The notes under the pieces: model-generated
Database searches by the model: none
What the model was told of the DNA's origin: nothing
Seen by the model: the letters and a program-made list of their open reading frames with translations, nothing else
Shown here: piece after piece, positions 18,120-27,576 of the stretch
Numbering within the stretch: position 1 is the first letter of the stretch
Layout of the letters: each line of letters opens with the position of its first letter
Position numbers and translations under genes: made by a program
Assembly (NCBI GenBank): GCA_016713535.1
Contig: JADJOY010000001.1
Location: 1 to 64,000 of the forward strand
DNA: 64,000 nucleotides
Origin: JADJOY01 sp016713535 [NCBI: Deltaproteobacteria bacterium]
GTDB lineage: Bacteria > JADJOY01
Direction: 5' to 3'

Positions 18120-18599
18120 ATGGATTCGCGAAGCAGTCTCTACGTCGGCAAGGACAAGGTGGCGCTCACGCTCCAGTTGCGCGGCGGAACCGTGCTCGAC
18201 GGCCACGTGTTCCTCTTCCCGCAAGAGGGTCCTGGGATCTTCCTGTGGACCCGCCTCCTCGCGTTCCTGAACGATCCCAGCCCGTACTTCCCGTTCCAGG
18301 CTCGTGACGGTGGGATCGTGCTGGTGACACGCAGCTCGGTCATGCGCGTGACGGTCGCGAGCCAGGAGACGAACGATGAGGATTCGGCGGTCTACTTCAC
18401 CGCGGCCGCACGGGCGCGTTTCCTGCTCGACGACGGCTCGTCGATCGACGGCCGCGTCTTCATCGACCTCGCCCCCGACAACACCCGCGTCAGCGACTTC
18501 CTGTGCAAGCCCGAGACGTTCTTCCACGTCGTGGACGACCGCGGCCACGAGATCCTCAACAAGCAATCGGTACCACTCGCCTACCCGCTCGCCGAGTAG
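18120..18599 (+). CDS. Conserved hypothetical protein built from two similar halves
   Basis: I do not recognise the family. The 159-residue protein follows pilT by 45 bp with a good AGGAGG site, so it is probably in the pilT operon. It appears to contain two homologous units. Residues 14-76 read VALTLQLRGGTVLDGHVFLF ... LLAFLNDPSPYFPFQARDGG ... VTRSSVMRV. Residues 88-158 read ARFLLDDGSSIDGRVFIDL ... VSDFLCKPETFFHVVDDRG ... KQSVPLAY. The shared pattern is a strand, a Gly turn, 'L-x-G-x-V-F', a helix containing 'F-L-x-x-P-x-x-F-F', then 'D-x-G'. There is no signal peptide or membrane segment, so it is cytoplasmic, perhaps a partner of the pilus motors. Confidence 0.7.
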   Translation: MDSRSSLYVGKDKVALTLQLRGGTVLDGHVFLFPQEGPGIFLWTRLLAFLNDPSPYFPFQARDGGIVLVTRSSVMRVTVASQETNDEDSAVYFTAAARARFLLDDGSSIDGRVFIDLAPDNTRVSDFLCKPETFFHVVDDRGHEILNKQSVPLAYPLAE

Positions 18600-18642
18600 G
18601 CGTCGTGCTCCACGGCGGTACGCGCGGCCGTGCGCGACGGGG

Positions 18643-18680
18643 AAGAAAAATCGGGCACCCGGCTAGCGGCCAGGTGCCCG
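18643..18680 (-). terminator. Intrinsic terminator for the DUF11-repeat gene
   Basis: An 8-bp stem (18652-18659 with 18673-18680) is followed on the minus strand by GATTTTTCTTC. It lies about 35 bp beyond the stop of the minus-strand secreted-protein gene. Confidence 0.75.
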
Positions 18681-18713
18681 TCGGTGTGTCCGGGCGGGTG
18701 GCGAGGCTTCAGC

Positions 18714-21345
18714 TCATGGCTTGGGGAAAGGCCCCTTGAGCGAGAGGTTGTTGGCCTCGTTGGTCTCGAGCACCTGGCTGGCCGAGTCGACCTGGGCGAT
18801 CACGTACTGGTCGATCGGGAAGACCAGGTTGAACTTGAACTCCTGCGACTCGCCTGGCTTGAGCTGGTTGACCGTGAACTTCTTGAGCTGCGGGTCTCCT
18901 TCGCCGAGGGTGGTGTTGGCCGAGTAGACGAAGCGCAGCGCGCTCTGCACCGACTTGGCGTTGCCGGCGTTGGTGACCTTGAACTTGCCCTTGGACTGGC
19001 AGAGCTTCTGCACCGCGTCGCAGTTGGTGTTGATGCTCGTGAAGGCGCCCACCATGTCGGGCGACTGGAGCGTGGTGGTCTCGGAGTCGGCGTTGTTGGC
19101 GAGGTTGAGATCGTCGGCGAGCGACGAGACCTCGACCGTGTGGCTGATCGAGGGGCCCGCGTCGGGCAGGGCCTCGAGCTCGACGTTCATGGTGACCGTC
19201 TGGCCCGCCTTGATGGTGCCGAGCGCGCACTTGATGGTGTTCTCGAAGCGATCGCAGCCGGACGGCAGCACGCGCAGCTTGAGCTGCTGGACGAGGTGCG
19301 GGATGTCGTCGACCACGACCACGCCCGTGGCGTCCGACGGACCGGCGTTGGTGATCGTGTTCACCCATCGGAAGGGGGTCTGGAGGTTGACCGGGTCGAT
19401 CGAGTCGACGGTGTCGATCGAGAGATCGGCCTGAGCGTCGACGGTGGTCGACGCGGTCGACGTGTTGTCGGTCGTGTCCGAATCGTAGACGTCGCTGCTG
19501 GCCGTGGCGGAATTGAGGATGATCGTGCCATCCGCGACGTTGGCCTTCACGACGCCGTTCACGGTGACCGTGGCGTTTCCGCCGAGGGGCGCCAGGCTAC
19601 CGAGCTGGCAGGTCGGGGTCAGTGCGCCGACGTTGCAGGCACCCTGCGTAGCCGTCATCGACGTGAGCGTGATCTCGCTCGGGATCGCGTCCTTGACCTG
19701 AACGTCGGAGGCGACGTCCGGGCCTACGTTGGTCACGTCGATCGTGTACGTGATCGGCGTGCCCGCGACGACCGTCGCCGGTCCCTGCTTGACCACTGCG
19801 AGGCCGCTGGTGGCGGCGTTGATGGTGGTCGAATCGGTGTCGACGTTGTCGGCGTTCGACGACTCGAACGCGTCGCTCGATGCCTGGCCGGTGTGGAACA
19901 GGATCGAGCCGTCGGGGGTGCTGGTGCGGATGCGCTGCGTGACCGTAACGACCCGGTTGCCGGCTGGTGGGATCGTGCCGAGGTTGCACGACGGGCCGCC
20001 CGTGGCGTTCACGTTGCAGTCACCGGCCGAGGCGGTGAACCCGACGATGTCCATCTCGGTCGGTGCGAACACGCGGAAGACGGTGGAGTTCGCGGGCGTA
20101 TCGCCGACGTTGGTGATGGTGCTGGTATAGACGACGTCTGTTCCGGCTGTGGCGCTGGCTGGACCCGACTGCACGATCGAGAGTCCGCTGGTGCCCGCAT
20201 CGACGGTGGTCGCGACGCTGTCCACGTTGTCGGAATTGTCGGGGTCCGCCGTGGCGCTCGACACCTGCGCATCGTTGAAGATCACGGTCGCGTCGGCGAC
20301 GTTCACCTTCACCGTGCCATTGATGGTGACCGTGCGGTTCGCGCCATCCGACATGTTGCCCAGGTTGCAAGTGATCGTCTGGGTTCCGGGCGTGTTCGAG
20401 CACGAGCCGCTCGAAGCCGAGAAGCTCGTGATGTCGACTTCGGATGGGACGAAGTCCTTCACCACCACCGCCTCGGCCGTGCTGGGAGCCCTCGTTGTTG
20501 ATGCTGAGCGTGTAGCCGACGTCGTTGCCGGCGATCACGCCCGACGGGCCGCTGGCCGAGATCGAGAGGCCGCTCGACGCCGTGAATCGGATCGACGCCG
20601 TCGTCGTATTGTTAAGTGTGCTCGACTCGAAGCCGGCGCCGTGCACCGCAGCCTCCGAGCTCAGCGTGGCGCCTTCGGGCGAGGTCACCTCGACGCGAAT
20701 GCCCCAGTAGGTCGGTGGGTAGGTGTAGGGAAGGTTCTCACCGAGTTCGCAGTAGACGCCGTCGAGCGCTCCGGCGACCGCGACGTTGTTGACGCAGGAG
20801 TCGTTGCCCCAGTTGGGGTCGTCGAAGGCGGTCATCGACGCGCCCGTTCCGGCCTCGGTGGCGAAGAGGTAGTCGGTCATGATCGGCGTCTCGGCGGCCG
20901 TCTCGAAGCACGTCGTGAGCAGCGTGTAGGTCAGCGTGTTGCCGGCCGCGCCGCTGATGGACGTTGGCACCGTAGTGATGAAGAGATCTGTGTAGTCCCC
21001 CGGCGCGCGGGTGCCCGGCTGCGCGTTCGGGCTTTCCACGAAAGGCACCGTCACGGCTCCCGCGAGTAGCCGAGACGCCGGCTTCTGGAGCGCGTCCGCA
21101 CAGCGCACGGCATACGAGAGCAGCGCGTCGCGTGCAGCCGAGAACGCTTCATGATCCGTGGCCGAGTAGGTGGAGCGCCAGGTCGCCTTTGAAATCTTGA
21201 CTTGCGCCCTGAGGCTCTCGACCTCGTTTTGTGAGCAGTCCTCAGCCGCTCGGGCGGGCGCAGCGACGAGCGCAGAGGCGGCCAGGATCGCGATGCACGA
21301 CATGCGAAGCGCCGTGCGCGCTCCGAAACTCCGGTGGTGAAGCAT
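18714..21345 (-). CDS. Secreted DUF11-repeat protein with CARDB-like C-terminus, one frameshift
   Basis: A signal peptide (MSCIAILAASALVAAPARA) is followed by an N-terminal region of about 220 residues rich in paired cysteines. Four DUF11-type immunoglobulin-like repeats follow, each starting like SGLSIVQSGPASATAGT and containing 'Y-T-x-x-I-x-N-x-G' and 'V-x-V-x-D-x-x-P'. The protein ends with a CARDB-like domain (FKVTNAGNAKSVQ ... LKPGESQEFKF). A single missing or extra base near 20489 splits the reading frame inside the first repeat. Correcting it restores NNEGPSTAEAVVVKDF, a perfect DUF11 match. The ATG at 21345 has a GGAGGGGGG site. It is likely surface-exposed and structural or adhesive. 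It has its own promoter and terminator. Confidence 0.82.
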
Positions 21346-21448
21346 GTGTCCCCCCTCCAGAGGCTGGTTGACGGATGAACGGACTGGCATGAGCTAACGT
21401 GCGTTCGGGTGCTCGCAACGCTGAGCTACGGGAATTACACAGATTCTG

Positions 21449-21477
21449 ACTATCTGACAATGGCTCGGCAGGGTCAA
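21449..21477 (-). promoter_or_regulatory. Sigma-70-type promoter for the DUF11-repeat gene
   Basis: On the minus strand TTGACC (21472-21477) and GATAGT (21449-21454) are 17 bp apart in a locally AT-richer patch. It implies an untranslated leader of about 95 nt before the ATG at 21345. Confidence 0.5.
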
Positions 21478-21550
21478 GCCCTCGTCGTGGAGGCGGCTTC
21501 GCGGGTGGCCCGCCGGTCGAATCGATGCAGGGACGAGGTCCCGGGGATCG

Positions 21551-22213
21551 ATGCGTCGAGCTGGGTGGGCGGTGGCGGGTTTCGCCATGGGAGTCGCCGC
21601 AGTCGGTTCGCTGCTCCTCACCCTGGTCCTCCATCGGGGCGTGAGCGCACGGGCCACGCCGGCGGCGCTCGAAGAGGCGGTGGCGCGCCGGTTGCGGCAG
21701 CTCGCGATCCCGGACGAAGTGCGGCGCGTGAAGAGCCCCGTCGCGCCGACCGCCGACACCCTTGCCATGGGACGCTCTCACTGGGCGGACCACTGTGCCG
21801 TATGTCACGGGAACGACGGCCGAGGGGATACGGCGATCGGGCGCGGGCTCTATCCGAGGGCGCCGGACATGCGCCTCGACGCCACCCAGCGGCTCACCGA
21901 CGGCGAGCTCTTCTTCATCATCGAGAACGGCATCCGTTTCACCGGGATGCCGGGGTGGGGCGGGGGTGGGCCCGACGGAGACGTGGAGACCTGGCATCTC
22001 GTCCAGTTCGTCCGTCACCTGCCCGAGCTCACGGCGGAGGAGTTGCTCGAGATGGAGCACCTCAATCCGAAGACGCGCGCCGAACTCGCGGATCAGGAGG
22101 AGACGCGCGCCTACCTGGAAGGAGGCGGCGCACCGGATCCGGCCGTGGTGGATCCCCCGGAAGCCACTGGAGCGGCCGCGCGGCCGCCGGTCGGCGACGC
22201 GGACCCCGACTGA
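21551..22213 (+). CDS. Membrane-anchored monohaem cytochrome c, first paralogue
   Basis: This 220-residue protein has an N-terminal membrane anchor (AVAGFAMGVAAVGSLLLTLVLH) and one haem c site, CAVCH, near residue 82. GNDGRGDTAIGRGLYPRAPDM and GELFFIIENGIRFTGMPGW follow. The last methionine is the likely sixth haem ligand. The fold fits class I cytochrome c acting in the periplasm. The C-terminal tail is Pro/Ala/Asp-rich and probably disordered. Its closest relative in the window is the cytochrome at 33170-33802. The next gene downstream encodes a small exported HEGHEHK protein, so a role in metal or copper-linked electron transfer is possible but not shown. Confidence 0.85.
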   Translation: MRRAGWAVAGFAMGVAAVGSLLLTLVLHRGVSARATPAALEEAVARRLRQLAIPDEVRRVKSPVAPTADTLAMGRSHWADHCAVCHGNDGRGDTAIGRGLYPRAPDMRLDATQRLTDGELFFIIENGIRFTGMPGWGGGGPDGDVETWHLVQFVRHLPELTAEELLEMEHLNPKTRAELADQEETRAYLEGGGAPDPAVVDPPEATGAAARPPVGDADPD

Positions 22214-22344
22214 GGTGCGGCGGCACCGGGACCCGCGAGCGCTCGGAGCCGATCGAACATTCGCGCCGTCTCGTTCGTCGAAACGGGCGTCGGACGGAAC
22301 CGACGCCGGTGCCGCGGCGACCCGCGGCAGTCTCGCGAGGCTCG

Positions 22345-22671
22345 ATGAACCCTGCACGCTTGGCCTGGACCGCCGCGGTGGCCACCACCCTGGTGACTCT
22401 CGAGGCGCGTGCCCACGAGGGCCACGAGCACAAGGTCATGGGAACGGTCGCTGCCGTCGACGCGGCCCATGTCGAGGTCCGCGGCACGGACGGCCGCCTC
22501 CAGTCGATCCGCTTCGCTCCGACCACCAGGTTCGTGCGCGGCGGCAAGCCGTCCGATGCGGGCGCGGTGCGGCCGGAAGCGAGGATCGTCGTGAAGTTCA
22601 CCGAGGCCAAGGACACCAAGATCGCGACGCAGGTCGAACTGCCGAGCACCGCCCCGACCCCCGCGCGTTGA
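22345..22671 (+). CDS. Small exported protein with His-rich N-terminus (DUF5666-like)
   Basis: The 108-residue protein has a signal peptide ending in LEARA, so the mature chain starts HEGHEHKVMG. The mature domain (GTVAAVDAAHVEVRGTDGRLQSIRFAP ... RIVVKF) has the alternating strand pattern of small OB-like DUF5666 proteins. The exposed HEGHEHK cluster could bind Cu or Ni. The start ATG at 22345 has a weak AGG ribosome site. It follows the cytochrome c gene by 131 bp on the same strand. The function is unknown, and the metal link is inference from the histidines and from the P-ATPase region 11 kb away. Confidence 0.65.
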   Translation: MNPARLAWTAAVATTLVTLEARAHEGHEHKVMGTVAAVDAAHVEVRGTDGRLQSIRFAPTTRFVRGGKPSDAGAVRPEARIVVKFTEAKDTKIATQVELPSTAPTPAR

Positions 22672-22987
22672 GGCGCGCCGCGACAGTTCTCTCGCCCCTC
22701 CCGGGCGGGTCGGTCACCTTCCGCAGGTGCGGAGGTGGCCGCCCGCCCGTCTTCGTTTTCCCGGTGGGTCGGGGATCGTCCAGCGATCGGCGACGTCGTC
22801 GTCAGCCCCGCCCGGTCGCGTCGCCGTGCACGCGGCATGTGCCCCTCCGGCTCGGCTCTCCCATCCCGTCGGCGTGCCGGTCACACACCCCGCTGGGTTG
22901 CGAAATCTCGGCCGAAACTTGTCGCACGGTGGCCCGAATTCGGCGATTTTGCCGTGCGAAATGCGAAAAATGCGGTGTGGAGCTTTA

Positions 22988-23045
22988 GCTTTACAAGATC
23001 TGTAAAGCAAGTGCCGGACAGTTTTGTATAGCAAATGCTTTACAA
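22988..23045. repeat. AT-rich block with two inverted repeats built from GCTTTACA
   Basis: GCTTTACA-AGATC-TGTAAAGC (22988-23008) is a perfect 8-bp inverted repeat. TTGTATAGC-AAAT-GCTTTACAA (23024-23045) is a 9-bp inverted repeat with one mismatch that uses the same half-site. The block overlaps the stop codon of the minus-strand hydrolase. The rest of the gene-free interval 22672-23039, between convergent genes, shows nothing else I can name. Confidence 0.7.
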
Positions 23046-24407
23046 GACGGGCCGCGCCGACGCTCTCAGCGACGTGGCCGGGTGCGTTGGGCGCGGCGCT
23101 GGCGCGCGGCCTCGAGGTCGCTGGCCTGCGTCACCGTCGCCGCCCGGCGTGCCGCTCGCTGGCTCGCCCGACGCGCTCCGGTGGTCCTTGTTGAACTCGA
23201 TCTCGTTCAGGAACCGCCCCATCCGCCGCAGGTAGTCGCCGCGGTCGAGGTGGACGATGTGGCTGCCGGGGAACCAGTGGATGCGACACCGGCCCCAGTG
23301 ATCCCACAGCAACCGTGAGTGCTTCGGGGGCGCGAGGCGGTCGCCCACCCCGCCGATGATCATGAGGCGTTCGCGGTCGAGCTTGGGCTCGTAGGTGAGC
23401 GGGCTGGTGACCGCGAGTGCGCGTCGCACCCGCTTGATCGAGGTGTTGGTGACCAACATGGCCCCGCGCATCAGCGAGCCGATCGGCTCCCACTCGAGAA
23501 CCAGGTCGGGCAGGCTCGCGAGCGGCACGTTGGGGATCGAGAACTTGAGGCGCGGCTCGACCGCCGCCATCAGCGCGGAGGTGTAGCCGCCCAGGCTGAT
23601 CCCGGTGATGCCGATCTGCTCGACGCCGAGGTCGTTCTGGAGCCAGCTCACGCAGGTTCGGATGTCCATCACCGCCTGGCCGAACGCCTCGTTGACCCAC
23701 GAGATGCCGCCCGAGAAGAAATGGTGGCCGCTCACCAGCGAGTACGGGCCCTGTCGCCGCCCGTGGAACGGCAGGCTGACCAGCAGCACGTCACAGCCGA
23801 TCCGGTAGAACCACGGCAGCGCGAACATCCACTGGTTGATCCAGTAGGGCTCGGCGCCGAAGCCGTGCACCGCGATGATGGTGGGTCGTGGGCCGCGCTT
23901 GTGGCGCCAGTGACGCGCGCGCGCGATGCGGTTCGCCTCGCGCGACAGGTAGCGCTCGCGGATGTGCGGGTTGAGCGGCACGTAGGCGCTCTCGAAGGTG
24001 AGGTCCTCGCACGTGCCGCCCTCGGCGCGAAACGCGAGGAAGTTGGGCTTGCGAGTGCGCAGCTCGATCGTCGCCGGCGGCTCCGTGAAGAAGCGGGTCG
24101 GGTCGCCGCTCTCGGCGAGCGGCTCGTAGAGACGCCGGTCGTCGAGCATCTGCTTGAGCGCCTTGGGGCGATAACCGACCGGCACCGTGAGCGGTAGCAG
24201 CACCGCAGCCATCGAGGTCCGTAGCGCCACGTCGAGGACCGCCGTGGCCTTGACCCGGAGTAGATCGCGCAGCTCGAGCTCGAACCCTTCCGGGCGCTCG
24301 TAGAAGTTGGCCTCGAGATGGTCCCACCACGGACCGTCCGGCATGATCGAGGGTGCGTGACGGATCGATTCGTGCGCGATCCTCGAAACCACCGATGCTC
24401 TGGACAT
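23040..24407 (-). CDS. Alpha/beta hydrolase (ABHD18-like)
   Basis: The 455-residue protein shows an alpha/beta hydrolase core. The oxyanion region is IIAVHGFGAEP near residue 175. The nucleophile elbow is GISLGGYTSALMAAVEP, a probable acid lies in GGVGDRLAPP, and the catalytic His is in GSHIVHL near the end. The long N-terminal part (FYERPEGFELELRDLLRVKA) and LVSLPFHGRRQGPYS resemble the ABHD18/DUF2048 group, an assignment from memory. There is a possible membrane-touching segment (MAAVLLPLTVPVGY) but no signal peptide. The C-terminal 45 residues are Gly/Pro/Arg-rich. The ATG at 24407 precedes the first conserved block. The substrate is unknown. Confidence 0.75.
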   Translation of the reverse strand: MSRASVVSRIAHESIRHAPSIMPDGPWWDHLEANFYERPEGFELELRDLLRVKATAVLDVALRTSMAAVLLPLTVPVGYRPKALKQMLDDRRLYEPLAESGDPTRFFTEPPATIELRTRKPNFLAFRAEGGTCEDLTFESAYVPLNPHIRERYLSREANRIARARHWRHKRGPRPTIIAVHGFGAEPYWINQWMFALPWFYRIGCDVLLVSLPFHGRRQGPYSLVSGHHFFSGGISWVNEAFGQAVMDIRTCVSWLQNDLGVEQIGITGISLGGYTSALMAAVEPRLKFSIPNVPLASLPDLVLEWEPIGSLMRGAMLVTNTSIKRVRRALAVTSPLTYEPKLDRERLMIIGGVGDRLAPPKHSRLLWDHWGRCRIHWFPGSHIVHLDRGDYLRRMGRFLNEIEFNKDHRSASGEPASGTPGGDGDAGQRPRGRAPAPRPTHPATSLRASARPVL

Positions 24408-24731
24408 GGGCCTCGCTCCCGCGTGGAGGGAAATCCGGCTACTTGATGTGTCGCTCGAACAGGGACCCGGATTCAAGATGCGCCCCGAAGGCGAACGGTG
24501 ATTCCGGCGGTGGCGCCTCGGCGCCGCATTCGCGGTGGTGCTGGCGGGCGCGGTGATCGTCACGCCGTTGTGCGGACTTCGTCCGGGTGCGGCTGCACGT
24601 GGCCGTGATCCGGTCTCGGCGAGCCGTGAAACGTCCACGACCCCGGCGCGCCCCATCGGTGCCCGCGGTGCGTGCGCCCGGCGGGAGCGGCGGTGGGCTA
24701 CCTCTCGCCGCGCCGGGCCGGGAGGGCGACG

Positions 24732-24830
24732 GTGGACCTCGCGCGCCTCGTGGTCCACGTCGTGGTGCCGGCGCTCGGTGCCTTCCTCCCAGGGCGGGCC
24801 GCTGGCTATCCGCACTTCCTGTGGTGGTGA
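24732..24830 (+). CDS. Possible 32-residue ORF or gene remnant
   Basis: A GTG at 24732 is preceded by GGAGGG with 5-nt spacing and opens a hydrophobic 32-residue frame (DLARLVVHVVVPALGAFLPG) ending in FLWW. It resembles the first helix of small membrane proteins such as the DUF6122 type, so it may be a truncated relic. The remaining bases of 24408-24838 contain no convincing gene. Confidence 0.25.
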   Translation: MDLARLVVHVVVPALGAFLPGRAAGYPHFLWW

Positions 24831-24838
24831 GCGGCCGG

Positions 24839-26581
24839 CTACGGAGGCGGGGGCGGCAGCACCCCGTAGTGGGCGAGGTACCAGGCGTGGATCGGTGTGC
24901 AGGCCGAGCGGCGGTCGGGCTCGGGGGCACCGGCGCGGCGAATCACCAGCGGGTCGTCCGCGCCATCCTCGCGGCAGTCCTGGAGCTCGATCAACTGGTC
25001 GGCCAGCGCGCCGGGGACGTGGGCGATCCTGGGGTGTGACGAGAGCAGCCAGAACCCGCCCGCGCGAGTCACCTCCGCCCACGTGTAGGGTGCCTGCACG
25101 TCACGCAAGGTCAGTTCCGACGGGCGTGCCGTGTCGGGCCACTGGCCGATCCGGATCCCCGGGCCGTGGAAGCGCACCATCGAGACGAGCTGATAGGTCG
25201 AGCCGAAGATCGGTTGGTCGAGCTGGGCGAGGTGGCGTGCCAGCCGATCGAAGCCCCGTGTCTCGCGCAGGACCCGATCCTGGCCGCGGGGGATGGGCAG
25301 GTAGGGATGGAGGGCGTGGATCCCCACCAGGCTGGTCGCCGCGAAGTTCACCAGCGCCGCCACCACGAAGCCGCGCGCGCGGCTCGCAGCGAGCGGCGCG
25401 ACGAGCACCGCGAAGCTCACCAGATAAGGCCCGGGCCAGTGGAGCTCGGCGCGGGCGAAGAAGCTCGCCACCCCGAAGAAGGCGAGCGGTAGCACCGTGC
25501 CGGCCGCAAGCATCGGCGTCACGCGCGGGTCGAGCCGCGCCCCGGGCGGCGGCTCGTTCGGCGCACCGTGCCCGCGTCGGGTCCGCCGCGCTGCGCGCCA
25601 GGCGAGCGTCGCGAGCGGGACCAGCAGGGCTCCCCACAGCGCCAGCTCGCCGAGCACGTAGTCGCGGATGCGCCCCACCGGCTTGCGCCAGGAGCGCTTG
25701 TGCCAGGGTTTCTTGTGGTAGCCCGTGTCGGCGGGCACCAGGCTGCTCGTGAGCTGCGCCTCGGGTCCTTCGGCGAGCGGCGGCTCGGCGTGGGGCAGCA
25801 GATCGGTCTGCTGGGACTCGACGCGATGTCCGCCGCGGAAGCCGTGGCCGAGCTGGAACTGGATCGTCTGCCAGTCGTGGGTCGCGTTCCAGTGGAGCTG
25901 CGGGCTCCACACGGCCAGCGCCAGCAGCCCGCCGAGGTAAGGCCAGGGCGTCGCGAGCGCACGCCGGTCGCCACGCCACATCCCCCACAGGAAGACCGGG
26001 CCGATCAGGACGATCGTGTACTTGCTCCACAGCCCGACTCCGACCGCGAGCCCCGCGCTCAGCCAGCGGCGCCGGTCGCCTCGGAGCGCCCACGCCGCCT
26101 CGGCGAGCGCCACGCTCCACGCCGCGAAGAGCGGCGCGTCGGGCGTCGCGAGGAACCCGAGGCCGAGACCGATCAGGCCGCCGAAGCGAAGCACGAGCGC
26201 CACCGCGCGATCGCGCGCGAGCGTCAGCCCGCTGGCTCGCGCCAGGCTCAGCATCGCGGCCACCGACACGACCGCGGCGGCGAGCGTGCCGATCCGGACC
26301 GCGAACGGGCTCGACGGCACCCAGCGCGCCGCTGCCACCAGGTACGCGACCATCGGCGGATGATCGAGGTAGCCACGCGCGAGCCGAGTGCTCCACGCGA
26401 CGTAGTAGGCCTCGTCCAGGATGACGGGGACGAGCGCGGCGACGGTGACCCACCACGCGACGAGCGCGATCACCACCCAGCGCGGTCTCGTCTCGATCGG
26501 CACGTGGACGGTCCGCGTCGGGGTGGTGCGAGGCCGCGCCGCGATCCGACCGGGCTGCGGCGCGGTGGGGAAGCGTGTCAT
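24839..26581 (-). CDS. ArnT-like family 39/83 glycosyltransferase, integral membrane
   Basis: The 580-residue protein has about ten hydrophobic helices. The first periplasmic loop carries ILDEAYYVAWSTRLARGYLDHPP, shortened to the D-E catalytic pair typical of polyprenyl-phosphate-sugar:lipid or protein transferases (ArnT, PMT). GLWSKYT matches the conserved Lys-containing loop. A soluble periplasmic C-terminal domain (about residues 450-580) follows the last helix. Such enzymes move a sugar from undecaprenyl phosphate to lipid A or another acceptor. The ATG at 26581 has a GGAGAAGG site. It is divergent from the methyltransferase at 26626 with only 44 bp between starts, so their promoters must overlap or lie inside the genes. 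Confidence 0.85.
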   Translation of the reverse strand: MTRFPTAPQPGRIAARPRTTPTRTVHVPIETRPRWVVIALVAWWVTVAALVPVILDEAYYVAWSTRLARGYLDHPPMVAYLVAAARWVPSSPFAVRIGTLAAAVVSVAAMLSLARASGLTLARDRAVALVLRFGGLIGLGLGFLATPDAPLFAAWSVALAEAAWALRGDRRRWLSAGLAVGVGLWSKYTIVLIGPVFLWGMWRGDRRALATPWPYLGGLLALAVWSPQLHWNATHDWQTIQFQLGHGFRGGHRVESQQTDLLPHAEPPLAEGPEAQLTSSLVPADTGYHKKPWHKRSWRKPVGRIRDYVLGELALWGALLVPLATLAWRAARRTRRGHGAPNEPPPGARLDPRVTPMLAAGTVLPLAFFGVASFFARAELHWPGPYLVSFAVLVAPLAASRARGFVVAALVNFAATSLVGIHALHPYLPIPRGQDRVLRETRGFDRLARHLAQLDQPIFGSTYQLVSMVRFHGPGIRIGQWPDTARPSELTLRDVQAPYTWAEVTRAGGFWLLSSHPRIAHVPGALADQLIELQDCREDGADDPLVIRRAGAPEPDRRSACTPIHAWYLAHYGVLPPPPP

Positions 26582-26625
26582 CCTTCTCCGATGGAGTGAA
26601 TCACGTCGAGCGAGGTGGAGCGCGG

Positions 26626-27507
26626 ATGGGCGCATGCGTGGGGTGCGGGGGGAGCCAGAGCCCCGGGGTGTTCGTGCTCGAGGCGGGCACGTACGCCCGG
26701 TGTGATGGCTGTGGTCTCGCCTCCCTCGATCCGCTCCCCGCGGAGGGCGCCGCGGGCGCGCTCTTCGAGGAGGGGTATTTCCACGGCGGGGTCGCCGGCG
26801 GCTACTCGGATTACGACGCCGATGGTGCGCTCCACGAGGCCAACGCACGCGCCCGCTGGGCGCTCGTCGAGCGCCACTCGGGCGCGCCGCCGGCGAGCGT
26901 GCTCGACGTGGGCTGCGCCGTCGGGACCTTCCTGGTGGAGGCCCAGCGGCGCGGCGCCCAGGTCGCGGGTGTCGATGTTTCGCCGTGGGCCCGCGCCCAA
27001 GCCGAGCAGCGCCACGGCATCGGGGTCGCGGCATCGGTGGAGGAGGTCGCGGCGCGCGAGTCCGGTGAATTCGACGTGGTCACGTTCTTCCAGTCGCTCG
27101 AGCACGTGCCGCGGCCCGATCGACTGCTGGCCGGCGCCTGCGCCTGCCTGCGCCCCGGAGGGCTCGTGGTGATCGAGACCTGGGACGCGGGTAGCACGGT
27201 CGCGCGCGTGATGGGCAAGGCGTGGCAGCAGATGAACCCGCCCACGGTGTTGCACCTGATGGGTCGCCCGAGTCTCGCCGCGTTGCTTGGGCGTGCCGGG
27301 TTCGAGCTCGTGACCGTGGAGCGCACCTCGAAGCTGGTCAGCGTGGGGCTGGTGCTGCACATCCTCGCCGACAAGTTCCCGGCGCTGCTCGGCTGGCTCG
27401 GCGTGCTCGCGCGTCGTCCGTGGCTGGCGCGGCTCACGCTGCGCTACCGGCTGGGCGACCTGGTCACGGCGGTGGCCCGCAAGCCGCTCGCCGTGGTGGG
27501 CACCTAG
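26626..27507 (+). CDS. SAM-dependent methyltransferase with N-terminal zinc ribbon
   Basis: The 293-residue protein starts with a C-x2-C...C-x2-C zinc ribbon (CVGCGG ... CDGCGL). The class I methyltransferase core follows: LDVGCAVGTFL for SAM binding, VAGVDVSP, FDVVTFFQSLEHVPRPD and RPGGLVVIETW. Zinc-ribbon methyltransferases of this layout (C-methyltransferase-like) often act on nucleotide-linked sugars or lipid head groups. The C-terminal region is hydrophobic (LHILADKFPALLGWLGVLA), which suggests membrane association. The ATG at 26626 follows GTGGAG. It leads a run of plus-strand genes with the SGNH and MBOAT proteins, consistent with surface polymer modification. Confidence 0.85.
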   Translation: MGACVGCGGSQSPGVFVLEAGTYARCDGCGLASLDPLPAEGAAGALFEEGYFHGGVAGGYSDYDADGALHEANARARWALVERHSGAPPASVLDVGCAVGTFLVEAQRRGAQVAGVDVSPWARAQAEQRHGIGVAASVEEVAARESGEFDVVTFFQSLEHVPRPDRLLAGACACLRPGGLVVIETWDAGSTVARVMGKAWQQMNPPTVLHLMGRPSLAALLGRAGFELVTVERTSKLVSVGLVLHILADKFPALLGWLGVLARRPWLARLTLRYRLGDLVTAVARKPLAVVGT

Positions 27508-27576
27508 CGAGCCGTTCCGCGAAGAATCATCTAGGTTTCGCCGTCTCGCCTCGCGCCTCGGCGCGCCCCCTCCCGA

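Noticed and set aside
18630-20501. Long plus-strand open frame opposite the DUF11 repeats
   Set aside because: The repeats on the minus strand are unmistakable. The antisense product is valine/arginine-rich and reflects codon bias.
22988-23045. BirA-type biotin operator
   Set aside because: The half-site resembles TTGTAAAC/GTTTACAA only in part, the spacing is far too short and there is no biotin gene or gene start nearby.
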